Shown here piece after piece: positions 51,786-62,249 of a stretch of DNA of 64,000 nt. Under the pieces are notes generated by a model. That model worked only from the letters and a program-made list of their open reading frames with translations, was not told the DNA's origin and did no database searches. Positions within the stretch are counted from its first letter, which is position 1; the number at the start of each line of letters is the position of its first letter. This DNA is from Lepidostoma basale (Eukaryota; Arthropoda; Insecta; Trichoptera; Lepidostomatidae): positions 1,178,001 through 1,242,000 of the forward strand of contig JAHDVF020001350.1 in NCBI GenBank assembly GCA_022606425.2, written 5' to 3'. The translations under genes were made by a program, and so were the position numbers.

Positions 51786-53611
51786 ATGGCTTCTAAAAAA
51801 AGGAAGATCGTTGATGAAAGACGGATTTTTAATGAAGCATGGACAAATTTATATTTTTTTATCGAATTTAAAGAAAAACCACTATGTATTATCTGTCAAA
51901 AGAGTATTTCCGTAGTAAAGGAATATAACCTGAAGCGACATTATGATATTGAGCACAAAACTAAATTTCAGTGTCTTGAAGGGGAATCTCGAAAAAACAA
52001 AATCATTAACTTGAAATCGTCACTCAAAAATCAGCAGAATACCTTTAAAGTTGTAACAGACAAAAGCGAATCAGCTGTTCGTGCCAGCTACAAAGTAGCA
52101 GAGATAATTGCAAAGCATTGTCGCCCATTTACTGACAGTGAACTTGTAAAAGATTGTGTCTTAGCTATCGCGGAGGAAGTATGCCCGGAACAGAAAAAAA
52201 TGTTTGAAAACGTTAGTCTCTCTGCTAGAACTTGCACCAGACGCACTGAAGACTTGGGTGCTAACTTGCGTGAACAACTTAAGTTAAATCCTTAAGGATA
52301 AAGCGCAGTATTTTACTTACTTCTCTCTTGCGATGGACGAAAGTACGGACGTGTCGGATACGGCACAATTCCTTATATTTGTACGAGGAATTGACGAAAA
52401 CTTTTCTGTTTATGAGGAGTTATTAAAAATGTGCAGTCTCGAAGGAACTACAAAGGGAGAGGATTTATTTCACCACTTGGACCAAGCTCTGATTTCGTGT
52501 GGCTTGAGCTGGGATAAATTAACTAGCATCACCACGGACGGCGGAAAAAATATGAGCGGTCATAATAAAGGTGTTGTCGGAAGAGTCAACAGCAAACTGC
52601 AAGAGTTTGGATCGGAAGTTCCATTTACATTTCACTGTATTGTCCATCAAGAAGCATTGTGTTGCAAAGTTTTATCGTGAAAAGAAATAATGGATACCGT
52701 TGTATCTGCTATTAATTTTATAAGAAAAAATGGGCTTACTCACCGCCAGTTCCAAAAGTTTTTGGAAGATGTAGAAGCTGAATATGGTGACGTGATGTAT
52801 TACTGTGAAGTAAGATGGCTAAGCCGAGGAGCAGTACTTCAACGATTTTTTTTATTTGAGGAAAGAAATTTGTAACTTTATGGAGATGAAAGGAAAGGCA
52901 ATACATGAACTTTCCAACCACCAGTGGGTTGTAGATCTTGGGTTTTTAACTGATTTGACTGCCGAACTGAATATACTCAATACACGTTTACAGGGGAAAA
53001 ATAAATTGATATGCAATATGTATTCAGATGTTAAATCATTTGAAATGAAACTAACATTATTTATCGAGCATATCGATGAAAGGAAACTCGATCATTTTCC
53101 AAATTGCAAGAAAGCAGTAGAAGAAGCTGGAATGAATTTTGTTTGGCAAAATACTAAAATGAAAAGTGCATTAATGCAACTACAAACCGAGTTTGAAAAC
53201 CGGTTTGCTGATTTCAAAAAGATCTCACGTAAGATGGAGATTTTCGAAAACCCCTTTGCAGTAGATATCGGTAATGTACCAAGCGATTTGCAAATCAACG
53301 TGATAGATTTGCAAAGTAATAACACACTTAAAATGGCTTTTAATGAAAAAACTAATTTGGTGGATTTCTATGGGAGTTTGCCTTCTGAAAACTACAAGGA
53401 TTTAAAAAGGTTTGCTCAGCAAATAATTACTATGTTTGGTAGTACATATATTTGTGAACAAACTTTTTCAATTCTGAATTATCGAAAAAACAAACACTGT
53501 TCTCGGTTATCGAATTCACATTTAGACGCAATACTACGCGTCTCTACTTCAAAAATGCAAGCTGATATTAAAACACTTGCAAGTCAAATGCAATCACAAA
53601 AATCTCATTGA
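51786..53611 (+). pseudogene. hAT transposase (ZBED/GTF2IRD2-like), broken by two frameshifts and one stop
   Basis: Starts MASKKRKIV at 51786, just after a possible acceptor TTGTTACAG. The N-terminal BED-type finger has C34, C37, H52 and H57. A long middle follows (KVAEIIAKHCRPFTDSELVKD; MDESTDVSDTAQFLIFVRG with the catalytic D; TDGGKNMSGHNKGVVGR; FHCIVHQEALC; VRWLSRG). The C-terminal hAT dimerisation block is FGSTYICEQTFSILN and LSNSHLDAILRV, ending 53611. Breaks: a frameshift between 52295 and 52330, TGA at 52678-52680, and one extra T in the T8 run at 52844-52851. Otherwise well preserved, so inactivation looks recent. The family is known for domesticated relatives in vertebrates. Confidence 0.9.
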
Positions 53612-53859
53612 TTTTATTAAATACAATAAATGTCGTTAAAATATACACTTAGCGTTTTATTTTTAAAACTAAAATATTTGTACATAAATATTGTATGTAT
53701 ACCTACTGCAAGTGCGGCCCGCACTGATCCCCATGAAAAATATTTGGCCCTTTTACAACAAAAGGTTGCCGACCCATGCCCTAGACCACCACCTCACCAC
53801 CACACAATAATGAAAATATTTGTTTTGTGTAAAAAACTTAAAATGTACTCGTATATGTC

Positions 53860-53965
53860 ATTAAAATCCACTAATGTTTGTGTCTTGGACCAGTTTCGGC
53901 AGCTCACCAGAAGATGGCAGCTCACTGCTGAGACCGGTCGACCATAACAACATCAGTGGATTTTA
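53860..53965 (+). repeat. HH-C foldback with hammerhead-like core
   Basis: CAGAAGA (53908-53914), T, GGCAG-CTCA-CTGCT, GAGA, CCGG, T, C (to 53939). The GAAA is GAGA here and the stem has one mismatch. Inverse half GACCAGTTTCGGCAGC before. Confidence 0.6.
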
Positions 53966-53994
53966 ACTACATATACATTCTAAAACAAGTATTA

Positions 53995-54080
53995 TCTATT
54001 CCTAATGTAGAACCATATCTCATGCGTTCCTGGTATTATATATTTTTTATATTTTGCCTGTTCTCAATAGATGCCTTAAA
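53995..54080 (+). mobile_element. J-LINE 3' UTR fragment
   Basis: GTAGAACCATATCTCATGCG, TTCTCAATAGATGCCTTAAA. Truncated both sides. Confidence 0.6.
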
Positions 54081-54084
54081 CTAT

Positions 54085-54365
54085 AATTGTTGAATCAATT
54101 GTATCTCAATAGAGAGGAAGATGCAAATGGGAAACAGAATATGGTTGATCGAGGTGTTTACAGGACTTATGACCTGTCATTTATGTAACCTTTATGTAAT
54201 ACAACATTCCCGATTCCACATTTTTTTTCTTATGACCACCATGTCTGACAATTTTTTGGAAGTTGTATATATGTTAATCTGTAAGACCACCCTTTACATG
54301 GTAGTTTTTTCAATCTACACACTAACGCCATCTATGAAGATTGTATTTTTGAGCATTAAGCAGAA
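54085..54365. mobile_element. MITE-W copy
   Basis: ATTGTATCTCAATAGAGAGG, TCGAGGTGTTTACAGGACTT, ATGACCTGTCATTTATG, TATGACCACCATGTCTGACA. Inverse core orientation as at 18.2 kb. Confidence 0.65.
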
Positions 54366-54499
54366 GATCTTTTTAACGCAATGTGAAAGGCTACCGCCAT
54401 TTAGCGCATTGCTAGAAACCGCCTGGAGATGTCACTCCTATCTATTTGCTATAATTTTGTAATTGTTGTTTGTAATATCTTTTGAGAATATAAAATGGT

Positions 54500-54715
54500 G
54501 TCCATTATTTGGACATGACCGTATCAGTACCGCCTTCGTTGTCTATTCCATCTTATAATATCCTCAGCCTCACATATCTCTCTTATTCCGGTGATCCTCA
54601 CTCTATCTCTAAGTGTCTTGCCTATTGTCATCCTCAGTGTATTTATACTCAAAACTTTTTAGATCCTGACTGTGTCTGCCCTTGCTTCAACGCCATGTAT
54701 TACAATTGATAATAC
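54500..54715 (-). pseudogene. LINE fragment (YADD-type family)
   Basis: The minus strand reads EARADTVRI, LRMTIGKTLRDRVRITGIRE and EDIIRWNRQRRR, equivalent to the 1.1-kb and 36.8-kb segments. Truncated on both sides. Confidence 0.6.
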
Positions 54716-54724
54716 GTATACTTT

Positions 54725-55135
54725 AAAGGGGGTTCGAATTGTCAGTAGGGTCGCGGCGAGTCACATCTTGCTGGAGGGTGTGATTCTATAAAATGCTGCG
54801 AAACGCCCAGTTGCATTCCACCGGCAACACTACTGACTAGTCCAACTCGTTAGCGTTCCTGTCGCGAACCCCGGGCAATGGGATCACACTCATAACCGTG
54901 TGATCACAGCAGATAACGAGGGGTGAAAGACGAGTTTCTGGCGCCTCCAAACCAGATCTAACCAGCTAAGGGAAGGTAACCCCGACAGAAAAATCCACCA
55001 GAGAAGGCAACGGGAAACCACTCTGGTCACCTTTTCCCAGGAATCAATATGGCGAATACCTTTGCTGTAGTGATCACCAACGTTGGGGGGGCCTGGCACG
55101 GCACCAATAGAAGAAGAATAAGAAGATACTTATAG
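54725..55135 (+). mobile_element. SINE-like or LINE 3' UTR element with GAA tail
   Basis: GC-richer 400-bp unit with no reading frame of its own: GTCGCGGCGAGTCACATCTT, ACTAGTCCAACTCGTTAGCG, GCAACGGGAAACCACTCTGG, GATCACCAACGTTGG and GGCACGGCACC-AATAGAAGAAGAATAA. Its last about 60 bp resembles the 3' end of the LINE at 20545-20990. Confidence 0.55.
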
Positions 55136-55139
55136 ATTT

Positions 55140-56985
55140 TCATCTTACTCTTAATGGTCACGTTTTTATTTATTCAGTTGTTGTAAAATGAGGCAATTTT
55201 AAACTCTTATTTTGAAATGTGTAGTGACTACACAGAACCGTAACACATGGGTTATACGGTATGGAAAGGGTTAAATAACTATTTGCGGGTTTTATACATT
55301 AGTTTATTCAAATTTCTACGAACAAACGCGAATTCATTTCATAAATAATATTTTCTAATATTGTGATGGTTGATCGATATTGAGGAAGTAATAAAAATTA
55401 TACGAATCTATTAATGAAACGTTATATAGCTATCACAAGTCTCTGTAAAAACTTGTACTATCTATATATAGAGAATAATTCGATGTTCGGTGATATAGTT
55501 GATTAAAAAACCGAAGACCTTTTGCTAATGTATTCGTATGGAGGTCATTCTTAGAATCTGATTGGTTGCGTCCAGTTAAGTACATCAAACGCCAGTGTGT
55601 TCCGAGACGCTAAGCGGAGCGTACGCGTTTGGCTGCTCATATACTCGGTGATTTAAAAAATCCCCGTTTTGCAGGAGTGATTTTGAAATATTATTTTCGT
55701 AATAATCGTAAATTTACCATGTCAAAATTACGAAAAGAAAGCCACTTTTGGGTCATTTTTAATACATAATATAGAAAGAAATTTCATAATAAGTAGTTAT
55801 AATATCCTAGACATTTACAACTGGAAGGATCAAATATTGTAATTGAAACCAATAAATGGAAAAAATATCATTATTAATATTAGTTTCACCCTTAGTCGCT
55901 TTTTTAATGAACTTAATTTTTATAATATGCCGATAGCAATTTTGTTAAAAGAAAAATAACATGTTTATTTATTTCATTGTTTGAAAATAAGGTTGAAACA
56001 TTTTTTGGTTTTCCAAACATAATTAATTAGTGTTATATCCAAACATAATTAAAGCCGTTTTATTTCTAAAACGTACAACATATTTCAACAAGTAATCAAA
56101 ATAAAATAAAACATTTGCATATTTGAGAATTAATAAATAATAATAAGTAGAAAAGTAAATGTATTGTCCATAATTTATACGAATAAAAACGTCTGTTTTC
56201 TAGACATTTTATTATGTTTCATTCCCATAAATTATATTTATTTACACTTCTAGAAAACAGATGTTTCCATTCGTATTAATTATTAAATATGGAGTTTAAC
56301 ATCATTATTCATGAAACAATAAATTAATCGTTGATAGGTTCGTGAACTTAAGAAGCTGAGTGTTTCGTCAATTGAGCTTCAGGAATATATAAGAGTTAGG
56401 TCATTATCAATGTCGTATTATAATGATACAATACTTATGTCCATTAACGATAACCCTCTGTATTACAAAGCTGAGCTGAGCTGTGGTTTTATTCATCTCT
56501 GGAGAATTGAAAATACGAACGTGTTCCGGAATTATTTGATAAAATACGCACAGATTTTGAGAAACTGAATATTTTTTTATACCAAGGGATTCTCGGAACG
56601 TGACTTACATATGCTAGTAGAGTAAATCAAACTTTCAAACTTCAATGATCGAATTTCCGAATTTTGAAATAAAGTTGAAACGTACGTACATGGATAATGT
56701 ACATATAATTTGGCTTTGCTGTAGAAACTTTCCGGGGGAAGTAAGTTAATATGATCATGTTTAAGATTATTATTGTTGGAAATATTTCAAAATACTATAT
56801 ATATAAAATACTATTAAGGAAGCTGATTAACTGTTACAATTTTTGCATATATGAAAAAGTATTTTAATACAAATTTGTTGTTTCTTGAACAATGATACTA
56901 TTGTATAAAACTCCATATAAAGCAATAATTACGAATGAAAATGTCTGTTTTCTAGTTTTATTATATATATTTTTTGTAAATGACA
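55140..56985. other. Long AT-rich stretch with HH-B remnants only
   Basis: No coding frame. HH-B flank pieces at 56165-56330 (AAACGTCTGTTTTCTAGA and TCTAGAAAACAGATG) and 56880-57010 (TGTTTCTTGAACAATGAT, ATGTCTGTTTTCTAG). A G/C-richer patch at 55555-55640 is unassigned. Confidence 0.45.
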
Positions 56986-57029
56986 TGATTCGGACTTATT
57001 GTTTCTTGAACGATGATCAAACGTAACCA

Positions 57030-57090
57030 AATCAACTCAGTTTATTAACTCAATAGATATTACAAACAACAAACATGTTAAGGGGAGCAA
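57030..57090 (-). mobile_element. J-LINE 3' UTR stub
   Basis: AACCAAATCAACTCAGTTTA and TCAATAGATATTACAAACAA correspond to the tail end of the J-LINE, inverse orientation. Confidence 0.5.
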
Positions 57091-57151
57091 ACCCTTCACA
57101 ATTTGATAAAAATAGCTATTTTTATTCCTCTTATATCGAAAGCATAATATA

Positions 57152-57606
57152 GGGTGTTTTTTTTAGAGGTTTGGATTTTAAACTAGCAGCATTGTTTCTA
57201 CAGACTGTTAATTTGACAGTTAATAGTTGATATGTAGTCAATACGTTTTGCCATTTAACCCAAATTGTCAAAAAATGGACTTTACGATTGCGCTTCATTC
57301 GAGCTAGCCGTGGCGCTCATCTCTAAAAAAACCACATTAAAACAATGTTAATGTCTATGATATTGGCTTTATACGAGTAAATTAGATAATTTTATGCCAT
57401 TATTAGTTAAATATGATTTTGGGCATGTGAGCGCCACGACTAGCTCGAATGAAGCGCAATCGTGAAGTCCAATTTTCGACACCTTTATTGAGCAACTGGG
57501 TAGAATGGCAGAACGTATTGACTACAAATCAACTGTCAACTATCAAATTGACAGTCTGTTGAAACAATGTTGCTAGTTTAAAAAACAAACCTCTAAAAAC
57601 ACACCC
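57152..57606. mobile_element. Long-TIR MITE, TA-flanked (455 bp)
   Basis: Ends GGGTGTTTTTTTTAGAGGTT and, inversely, AACCTCTAAAAACACACCC (one-base indel), flanked by TA at 57150-57151 and 57607-57608. The arms run on through CTAGCAGCATTGTTTC / GAAACAATGTTGCTAG and the TGCGCTTCATTCGAGCTAGC blocks. TA duplication suggests Tc1/mariner mobilisation. Confidence 0.85.
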
Positions 57607-57609
57607 TAT

Positions 57610-58100
57610 ATATTGTGAGAATATCAGAAAAGGAAAAAAATATATATATAAAATTTCGGAGTTATCGCAATTATAATAGTTTGTATACCAGTGGGTCCGG
57701 CTTCTGGTTGGAGCTATTGGGTTGAACAACCTTTATTTGGTAATACCTTTGTATAATATGTTTGCCCTGTTAGTTTTGGCAGAGCATTGATTATGTTTAT
57801 AGTGGAAAAACCATCACATTGTATTGATAGGACATTGCATGTATACGAAATGAAAGTTGTCCTAGCATTAGAGTCAGTTTAGCTGAAAAACTATTGCTTC
57901 CAATAAAATATATTTTTTTAAGATAATTCTGTTATTTGGCAACAAGATTAAACATATTGTCTATCTGATTTATAAAGAGTTATCCAGGGATGATTAACTT
58001 AAAATATCCTTGGGTGGCCATACACAAAATGCTATTGAAATCAATGTTTTTTACGCGACAGACGTCCAAAGCAATTGCATTGAAATCATTGAAATCTCAA
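57610..58100. other. Unassigned stretch
   Basis: No feature recognised. Confidence 0.3.
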
Positions 58101-58104
58101 TCTA

Positions 58105-58208
58105 AATTGTTGAGTGACAATCACAGTGCCATCGCCGGGAATCGAACCCGGGACCTTCGGTATGGCAACCATAGCACTCACTACTCGGCTACAAAGGTCG
58201 TCATAATA
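58105..58208 (-). mobile_element. SINE-T head, inverse
   Basis: GACAATCACAGTGCCATCGC, GGGAATCGAACCCGGGACC (B box inverse), TCACTACTCGGCTACAAAGG. Only the tRNA-like head and part of the next domain. Confidence 0.78.
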
Positions 58209-58449
58209 TCTAAAAGTATCTAGAACATATAGCATGATTATTATCAAATTTTATTATTAGAATAGAAATTTTGAAATGCTGTAGGTATGCTTTGAAGTAA
58301 TTTAAAAAGAAAAACATATATCCTGTATCATATGTCGCCATTGTTGCCTTATGAATATCAGACACACAACTCCAAAACAAAATACTTTAACTAATAAAGA
58401 ATTCTACTTAGTCTATAAATATTTTTATATTTTGATTATTAATTTACTT

Positions 58450-58965
58450 AAACCAAATCAAATCAGTTAATTCTCTCAACAGATATTACAAGTACAAACA
58501 ATATAAATAATTTAGGCATCTATTGAGTACACGGAAAATAATATATATAGTACCAGGTACGCATGAGAGATGGTTTGACATCAAGAAGACAAGATACCCT
58601 ATAAAATCAAGTGTATTTGTTTTCTGAATGTATTTTCTGTAATATGAAAGACGTCGATCACCAAGGAAACCGCGTTCAGCAGATGAATTTCTCTTCCCAC
58701 TGGTGTCACTAGATGCAGATTGGTTCTGCCGGTAGGTAAAACAATCTGTGCTGTCACTGTCGGAGATATCTATCAGGTACAAAAAGACCAACATCCTCCA
58801 GCACGGCCAAGTTCCCGAAATATCCCCAGTTTAATCTATAGAAATGGGTTATGATATGCCCATCTCTTCGAAGCTGCAGAGAGTAGGTCCCCAATATTCC
58901 GAAAATAAATGCCGTGAGAAAGAGACGCGGATAGACACCATACTACCTCATATAGAGATACATGT
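58450..58965 (-). pseudogene. J-LINE 3' fragment
   Basis: AACCAAATCAAATCAG tail at 58452-58467, 3' UTR, then broken minus frames with SDIDVFHI-like (58640), NLHLVTPVGREIHLL and FLYLIDISDSDSTDCF (frameshifted NYLRQRQHRLF region). Closest to the 33.7-kb copy. Confidence 0.72.
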
Positions 58966-59080
58966 AACACCTGATGATGTTAGCATTGGTGAGCGAAACA
59001 GGGGTCGCGACAATTTCAGAAGAAATAAATTAAAATATGATATTCTATGACAGTGTTTTAATTAAACAGTTAATAAAGTT
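58960..59080 (+). repeat. HH-A arm with hammerhead-like core
   Basis: CTGATGA (58971-58977), T, GTTAGC-ATTG-GTGAGC, GAAA, CAGGGGTC (to 59006), GCGAC. Stem II has one mismatch; the stem-III palindrome is lost (CAGGGGT). Confidence 0.6.
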
Positions 59081-59086
59081 GACAAC

Positions 59087-59262
59087 TACCTTCGTGGCAG
59101 AGTAGTAAGATCTCTGACTTTCATACCGAAGGTCCCGGGTTCGATTCCCGGCGATGGCAGTGTGATTGCCCCACACTATCTTTGGTCTGGTGTAGAATTC
59201 ACGTGACAATAAAATGCCGATAGATTGGCTATCTATCACATGTCATGAGATTCAATATAATA
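59087..59262 (+). mobile_element. SINE-T copy (head and middle)
   Basis: ACCTTCGTGGCAGAGTAGTA, CCGAAGGTCCCGGGTTCGAT, GGCAGTGTGATTGCC, GGTCTGGTGTAGAATTCACG, TCACATGTCATGAGATTCAA. Confidence 0.82.
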
Positions 59263-59289
59263 GCTAAAATAAATTGTAAAAAGTAATTG

Positions 59290-59580
59290 GGTTATACCTA
59301 TATCGGTGAGAGAAAAAACAAAGGTCACGACTGGTGGCGACTCTAAAATGGCAATAGGCAGGTAACGCTCAGATGAACTGCTGACTTGGAGACCGTGGAC
59401 GGCAAAGAGAAGTGCAGGGCGACCGCAACTACGGTGGGAGGATGATCTGAACAGACACGTCGGAATAACCTGGATGCAGACTGCACAAGACAGAGGGACA
59501 CGAAAGCGAATGGAGGAAGCCTTTGTGAGGAGTGGACGGGAATAGGCTGAGGAAGTAGAAGAGAAGAAGAAGAATACCGA
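59290..59580 (+). pseudogene. LINE RT C-terminus, GAA tail (as 18.9 kb)
   Basis: VATLKWQ-type start broken by a deletion, LTWRPWTAKRSAGRPQLRWE-like (59380-59440), DDLNRHVGITWMQTAQDRG and GAAGAAGAAGAATA. Internal deletions. Confidence 0.72.
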
Positions 59581-59726
59581 TGTTAAAGTGTTTCCGCCAA
59601 AAGAGTAGATTATCTAAAATAAACTGATATTTTTGGTCGATAATAAACCACATTTTATAAAACACTATTTTTTCTTCGGGTTAATGGCAAAAAAGTATTA
59701 AATGAATGGCCTATCCCTCATCTTGA

Positions 59727-59945
59727 CGACCTTCGTGGCAGGTCCGAGTTCGATTCTAGATGATGGCAGTGTAATTTTCACACTCAACTGAATCTCGTGA
59801 AGTATTCACGTGGCAAAAAATGGCGTTAGATTAGCTACCTATTACATGTCATGAGAATCAATTTAATAGTTATTCCATTCACATCGATTTGGCTCCCGCT
59901 GTAGCGATGTTAAGAGCTACAATATTAAACAAATAAATAAAAAAA
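59727..59945 (+). mobile_element. SINE-T, nearly full-length with deletion in head
   Basis: GACCTTCGTGGCAGGTCCGA (anticodon part deleted), TTCGATTCTAGATGATGGCA, ATTCACGTGGC, ATTACATGTCATGAGAATCA, CACATCGATTTGGCTCCCGC, ending AACAAATAAATAA. Confidence 0.78.
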
Positions 59946-60204
59946 TATTATAAATATTTCTTTTGCCACGGTGGTAGAAGGTTTGGCCTACTTTAATTCG
60001 TTTCCATGGGCGCCGAGTGTAATAGTTATACAGTAATAACACCACACACCTTCTTTGCCCCCTGGTGTAAGTAACAAAAATGTAATTTTTCTGAAAATAC
60101 TTTATTATAAGGCTTAATTCTGTTATTTGAATTTTCATAGCAGAAGTAAATAATGAAATTAAAAACAATTGTTAATTAAAAAAACATAAAAATTTAGTTA
60201 AAAT

Positions 60205-60325
60205 CCAAGTTTGTGTCTTCGACAGGTTTCAGCAGCACGCTGCCATCTGAGAGATTGGCCATCTCCAGGCAATGGCAGCGAGCTGCCGAAACCGGTTGAA
60301 TACACAAAAATCAGTTGATTTTAAC
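60205..60325. repeat. HH-C foldback
   Basis: GACAGGTTTCAGCAGCACGC and AGGCAATGGCAGCGAGCTGC-CGAAACCGGTTGAA (60276-60302). GGCAG-CGAG-CTGCC stem intact; the CAGANGA part is changed to CAGGCAA. Confidence 0.6.
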
Positions 60326-60499
60326 TAAATACATATTTAAAAAAAAAATCTTTTTAGATAAGCAAATAAAAAATATATAAAAATTATGTATTTTTTTTTA
60401 AGTAGTCGTACGTTATTTTGGGCGAAACACTATGATAATTCAACATTTTTTTTTCTGATAAATTTATAACTGTTAAAATATCACATTTTTTTTAAATTC

Positions 60500-60625
60500 T
60501 TTATTAAGAATGTCGCGACAGCTGTTTCGCCAACCGATGTTGACATCATCAGGTGTTACAAACAACAGTAGTTTGTAACAGCTGAGGATGCCAACATCGT
60601 TCAACACCAACAAAAGGTAATTTTA
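60500..60625 (-). repeat. HH-A foldback with complete hammerhead-like core (minus)
   Basis: On the minus strand, 60552 to 60517: CTGATGA, T, GTCAAC-ATCG-GTTGGC, GAAA, CAGCTGTC, then GCGAC. Identical in the core to the 63.17-kb copy on the other strand. The right arm (60578-60605) is diverged. Confidence 0.72.
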
Positions 60626-60634
60626 TTTAGCAGC

Positions 60635-61105
60635 TCAAAATATTCAGCAGTAGCGTTAAAAGCGTATTGCTGTACGGATGTGAGACTTGGAAATCTACCG
60701 CGGACGTTATTGGAAAACTCCAGGTGTTTCTAAATAAGTGCCTTCGCTCAATATTCAAGATCTATTGGCCCCAAACATTGTCAAATGTCGTTCTCTGGAC
60801 CATGGCAGGCGAAAAGCCGATTAGAGAACAAGTCGCTCGACGCAAATGGCAGTGGATCGGTCACACTCTGAGACGGAATCCAGCCTGCATCGCTTAGGGC
60901 GCACTAGACTGGTACCCTATGGGGGAAAAACGAAACGATGGAGACCTAGAGCCACCAGGAGAAGAACCCTGCAGGACAAGGTTAAAGCTGCATTACTCAC
61001 TTGGAATGATGTTGGGCATCAGGCATGCGATAGAGTCGGTGGAAAAGGTTCCTTGAGGCCTTATGCACCACGTAAGTGTGACAGGACAAAAAGAAGAAGA
61101 AAAAT
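60635..61105 (+). pseudogene. LINE RT C-terminus (as 49.5 kb)
   Basis: MLYGCETWKSTADVIGKLQV (frame 60667-60897), REQVARRKWQWIGHTLRRNP, a TAG stop at 60895, frameshifted RATRRRTLQDKVKAALLTWN, and the end AAGAAGAAGAAAAATAAG. Starts at the same residue region as the 49.5-kb copy (AATATTCAGCAGTAGCGTTA). Confidence 0.82.
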
Positions 61106-61129
61106 AAGACATTCCTTTCTTACTTCATC

Positions 61130-61460
61130 ATTAGATATTCAATCATACATTATTTTTCCACACAAACTTCTTAGTGACCTCATTTCTACGGCATTTATCC
61201 TACTTTCATCCTTCTTCTGCGAACTCCAAGCTTCAATTCCATACTAGGTCGGTACTAGAACTCCATTGTGCACTGCCATCGTTGCTTCAGTCGATATATA
61301 ATATTTCCATTTATTTTGTTTCCAACTCCAACCCTTCTTCCGATATCTTTCTCCATTCTTCCATCTCTTGTAAACATGCTTCCCAGATAAACGAATTCGG
61401 TAACTTGCTCTTTTTTCTGATCGTTCGCACTTTTGTCACAATCCGTCATACATTCTTCCT
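61130..61460 (-). pseudogene. RTE-like LINE fragment
   Basis: Minus frame 61255-61449: CDKSANDQKKEQVTEFVYLG, SMFTRDGRMEKDIGRRVGVG and NKINGN. Further 3' sequence down to 61160 (the RINAVEM block). Both ends lost. Confidence 0.7.
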
Positions 61461-61464
61461 TAAT

Positions 61465-61995
61465 ATTATAATTGTGATATAAATTTCATTGTAATATTAT
61501 AATAGTGATGCAAATTTAACAGTGAATGTATTTTTTAAATTAATTATATTATTTATATTGTATTATAAGGCTTTTAGAAAACAATTGTTTTTTTTTTTAA
61601 ATATTTATTAAATGGTTTCTTTTGCAAAGGGTTATCTTAAATTGAATTTAACAATTGGGTGTGGCCGTAACTCCCCGAAATGAGATGAATATCATTTATT
61701 ATTACATCATCCGTCCGAAAAGAGTTCATAAAAATTCCTCTCCGAGCGAAGGTAACAATGTCCCTAGAAGATGCATGAGGTCATACGAAGATAACTTTCG
61801 ATTTCTTGTTTTCCCCATTAAAATTTTATTGCTCCTATGGTCAATAGCGCCGTGCTGACTAAATATCTCAAAGGAGTTTCACAACGAAAATTGAGGAAGC
61901 TCAAATTCGACCGCTGCATTTTAAATAACTCCACTTCATCAATTATTCCTAAAATAGTTAATTAATTTATTAACTGTTTAATTAAAACACTGTTA
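61465..61995. other. Unassigned stretch
   Basis: Short duplicated phrase (TATTATAAT.GTGAT..AAATTT at 61465 and 61495). No gene. Confidence 0.3.
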
Positions 61996-61999
61996 TAAA

Positions 62000-62180
62000 A
62001 TAACACAATTTATTCAATTTCATTTGAAATTCTCGCGACAGTTGTTTCACTAATCAATGTTAGCATCATCAAGTTAGCACAATCAACTGTTAACGGTTAA
62101 CGGTTAACGAAACAGCTGTCACATGAACAAATTGTGATATTCTATAACAGAGTTTAATTTAACAGTTAATAATGTTGAAA
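62000..62180 (-). repeat. HH-A foldback, partly decayed
   Basis: Minus-strand TTGATGA, T, GCTAAC-ATTG-ATTAGT, GAAA, CAACTGTC (62039-62074). The right arm is reduced to GTTAACGAAACAGCTGTCAC. Confidence 0.6.
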
Positions 62181-62249
62181 TATCAAAGTGTTTCCGCCAA
62201 AACAATGGGTTATTATTTAATTAATTTCATTTTCGAAACTATTTTGTAC

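Larger units (their letters stand above)
50695..53778 (+). mobile_element. hAT transposon, full-length 3084 bp
   Basis: The TIR CATGGGTCGGCAACCT at 50695 is matched by its inverse AGGTTGCCGACCCATG ending 53778. The 8-bp target duplication CCCTAGAC is at 50687-50694 and 53779-53786. Subterminal GCGGCCCGC motifs recur at 50713, 50731, 50752 and, as TGCGGCCCGCAC, at 53712. TIR type, 8-bp duplication and transposase fold all agree with hAT. Compared with its surroundings the left 300 bp is strikingly GC/CpG-rich. Confidence 0.93.

Noticed and set aside
58105..58208. tRNA genes at SINE-T heads (also 11999, 20368, 24646, 59087)
   Set aside because: Perfect B boxes, but the heads continue into a shared SINE body and do not form complete cloverleaves.
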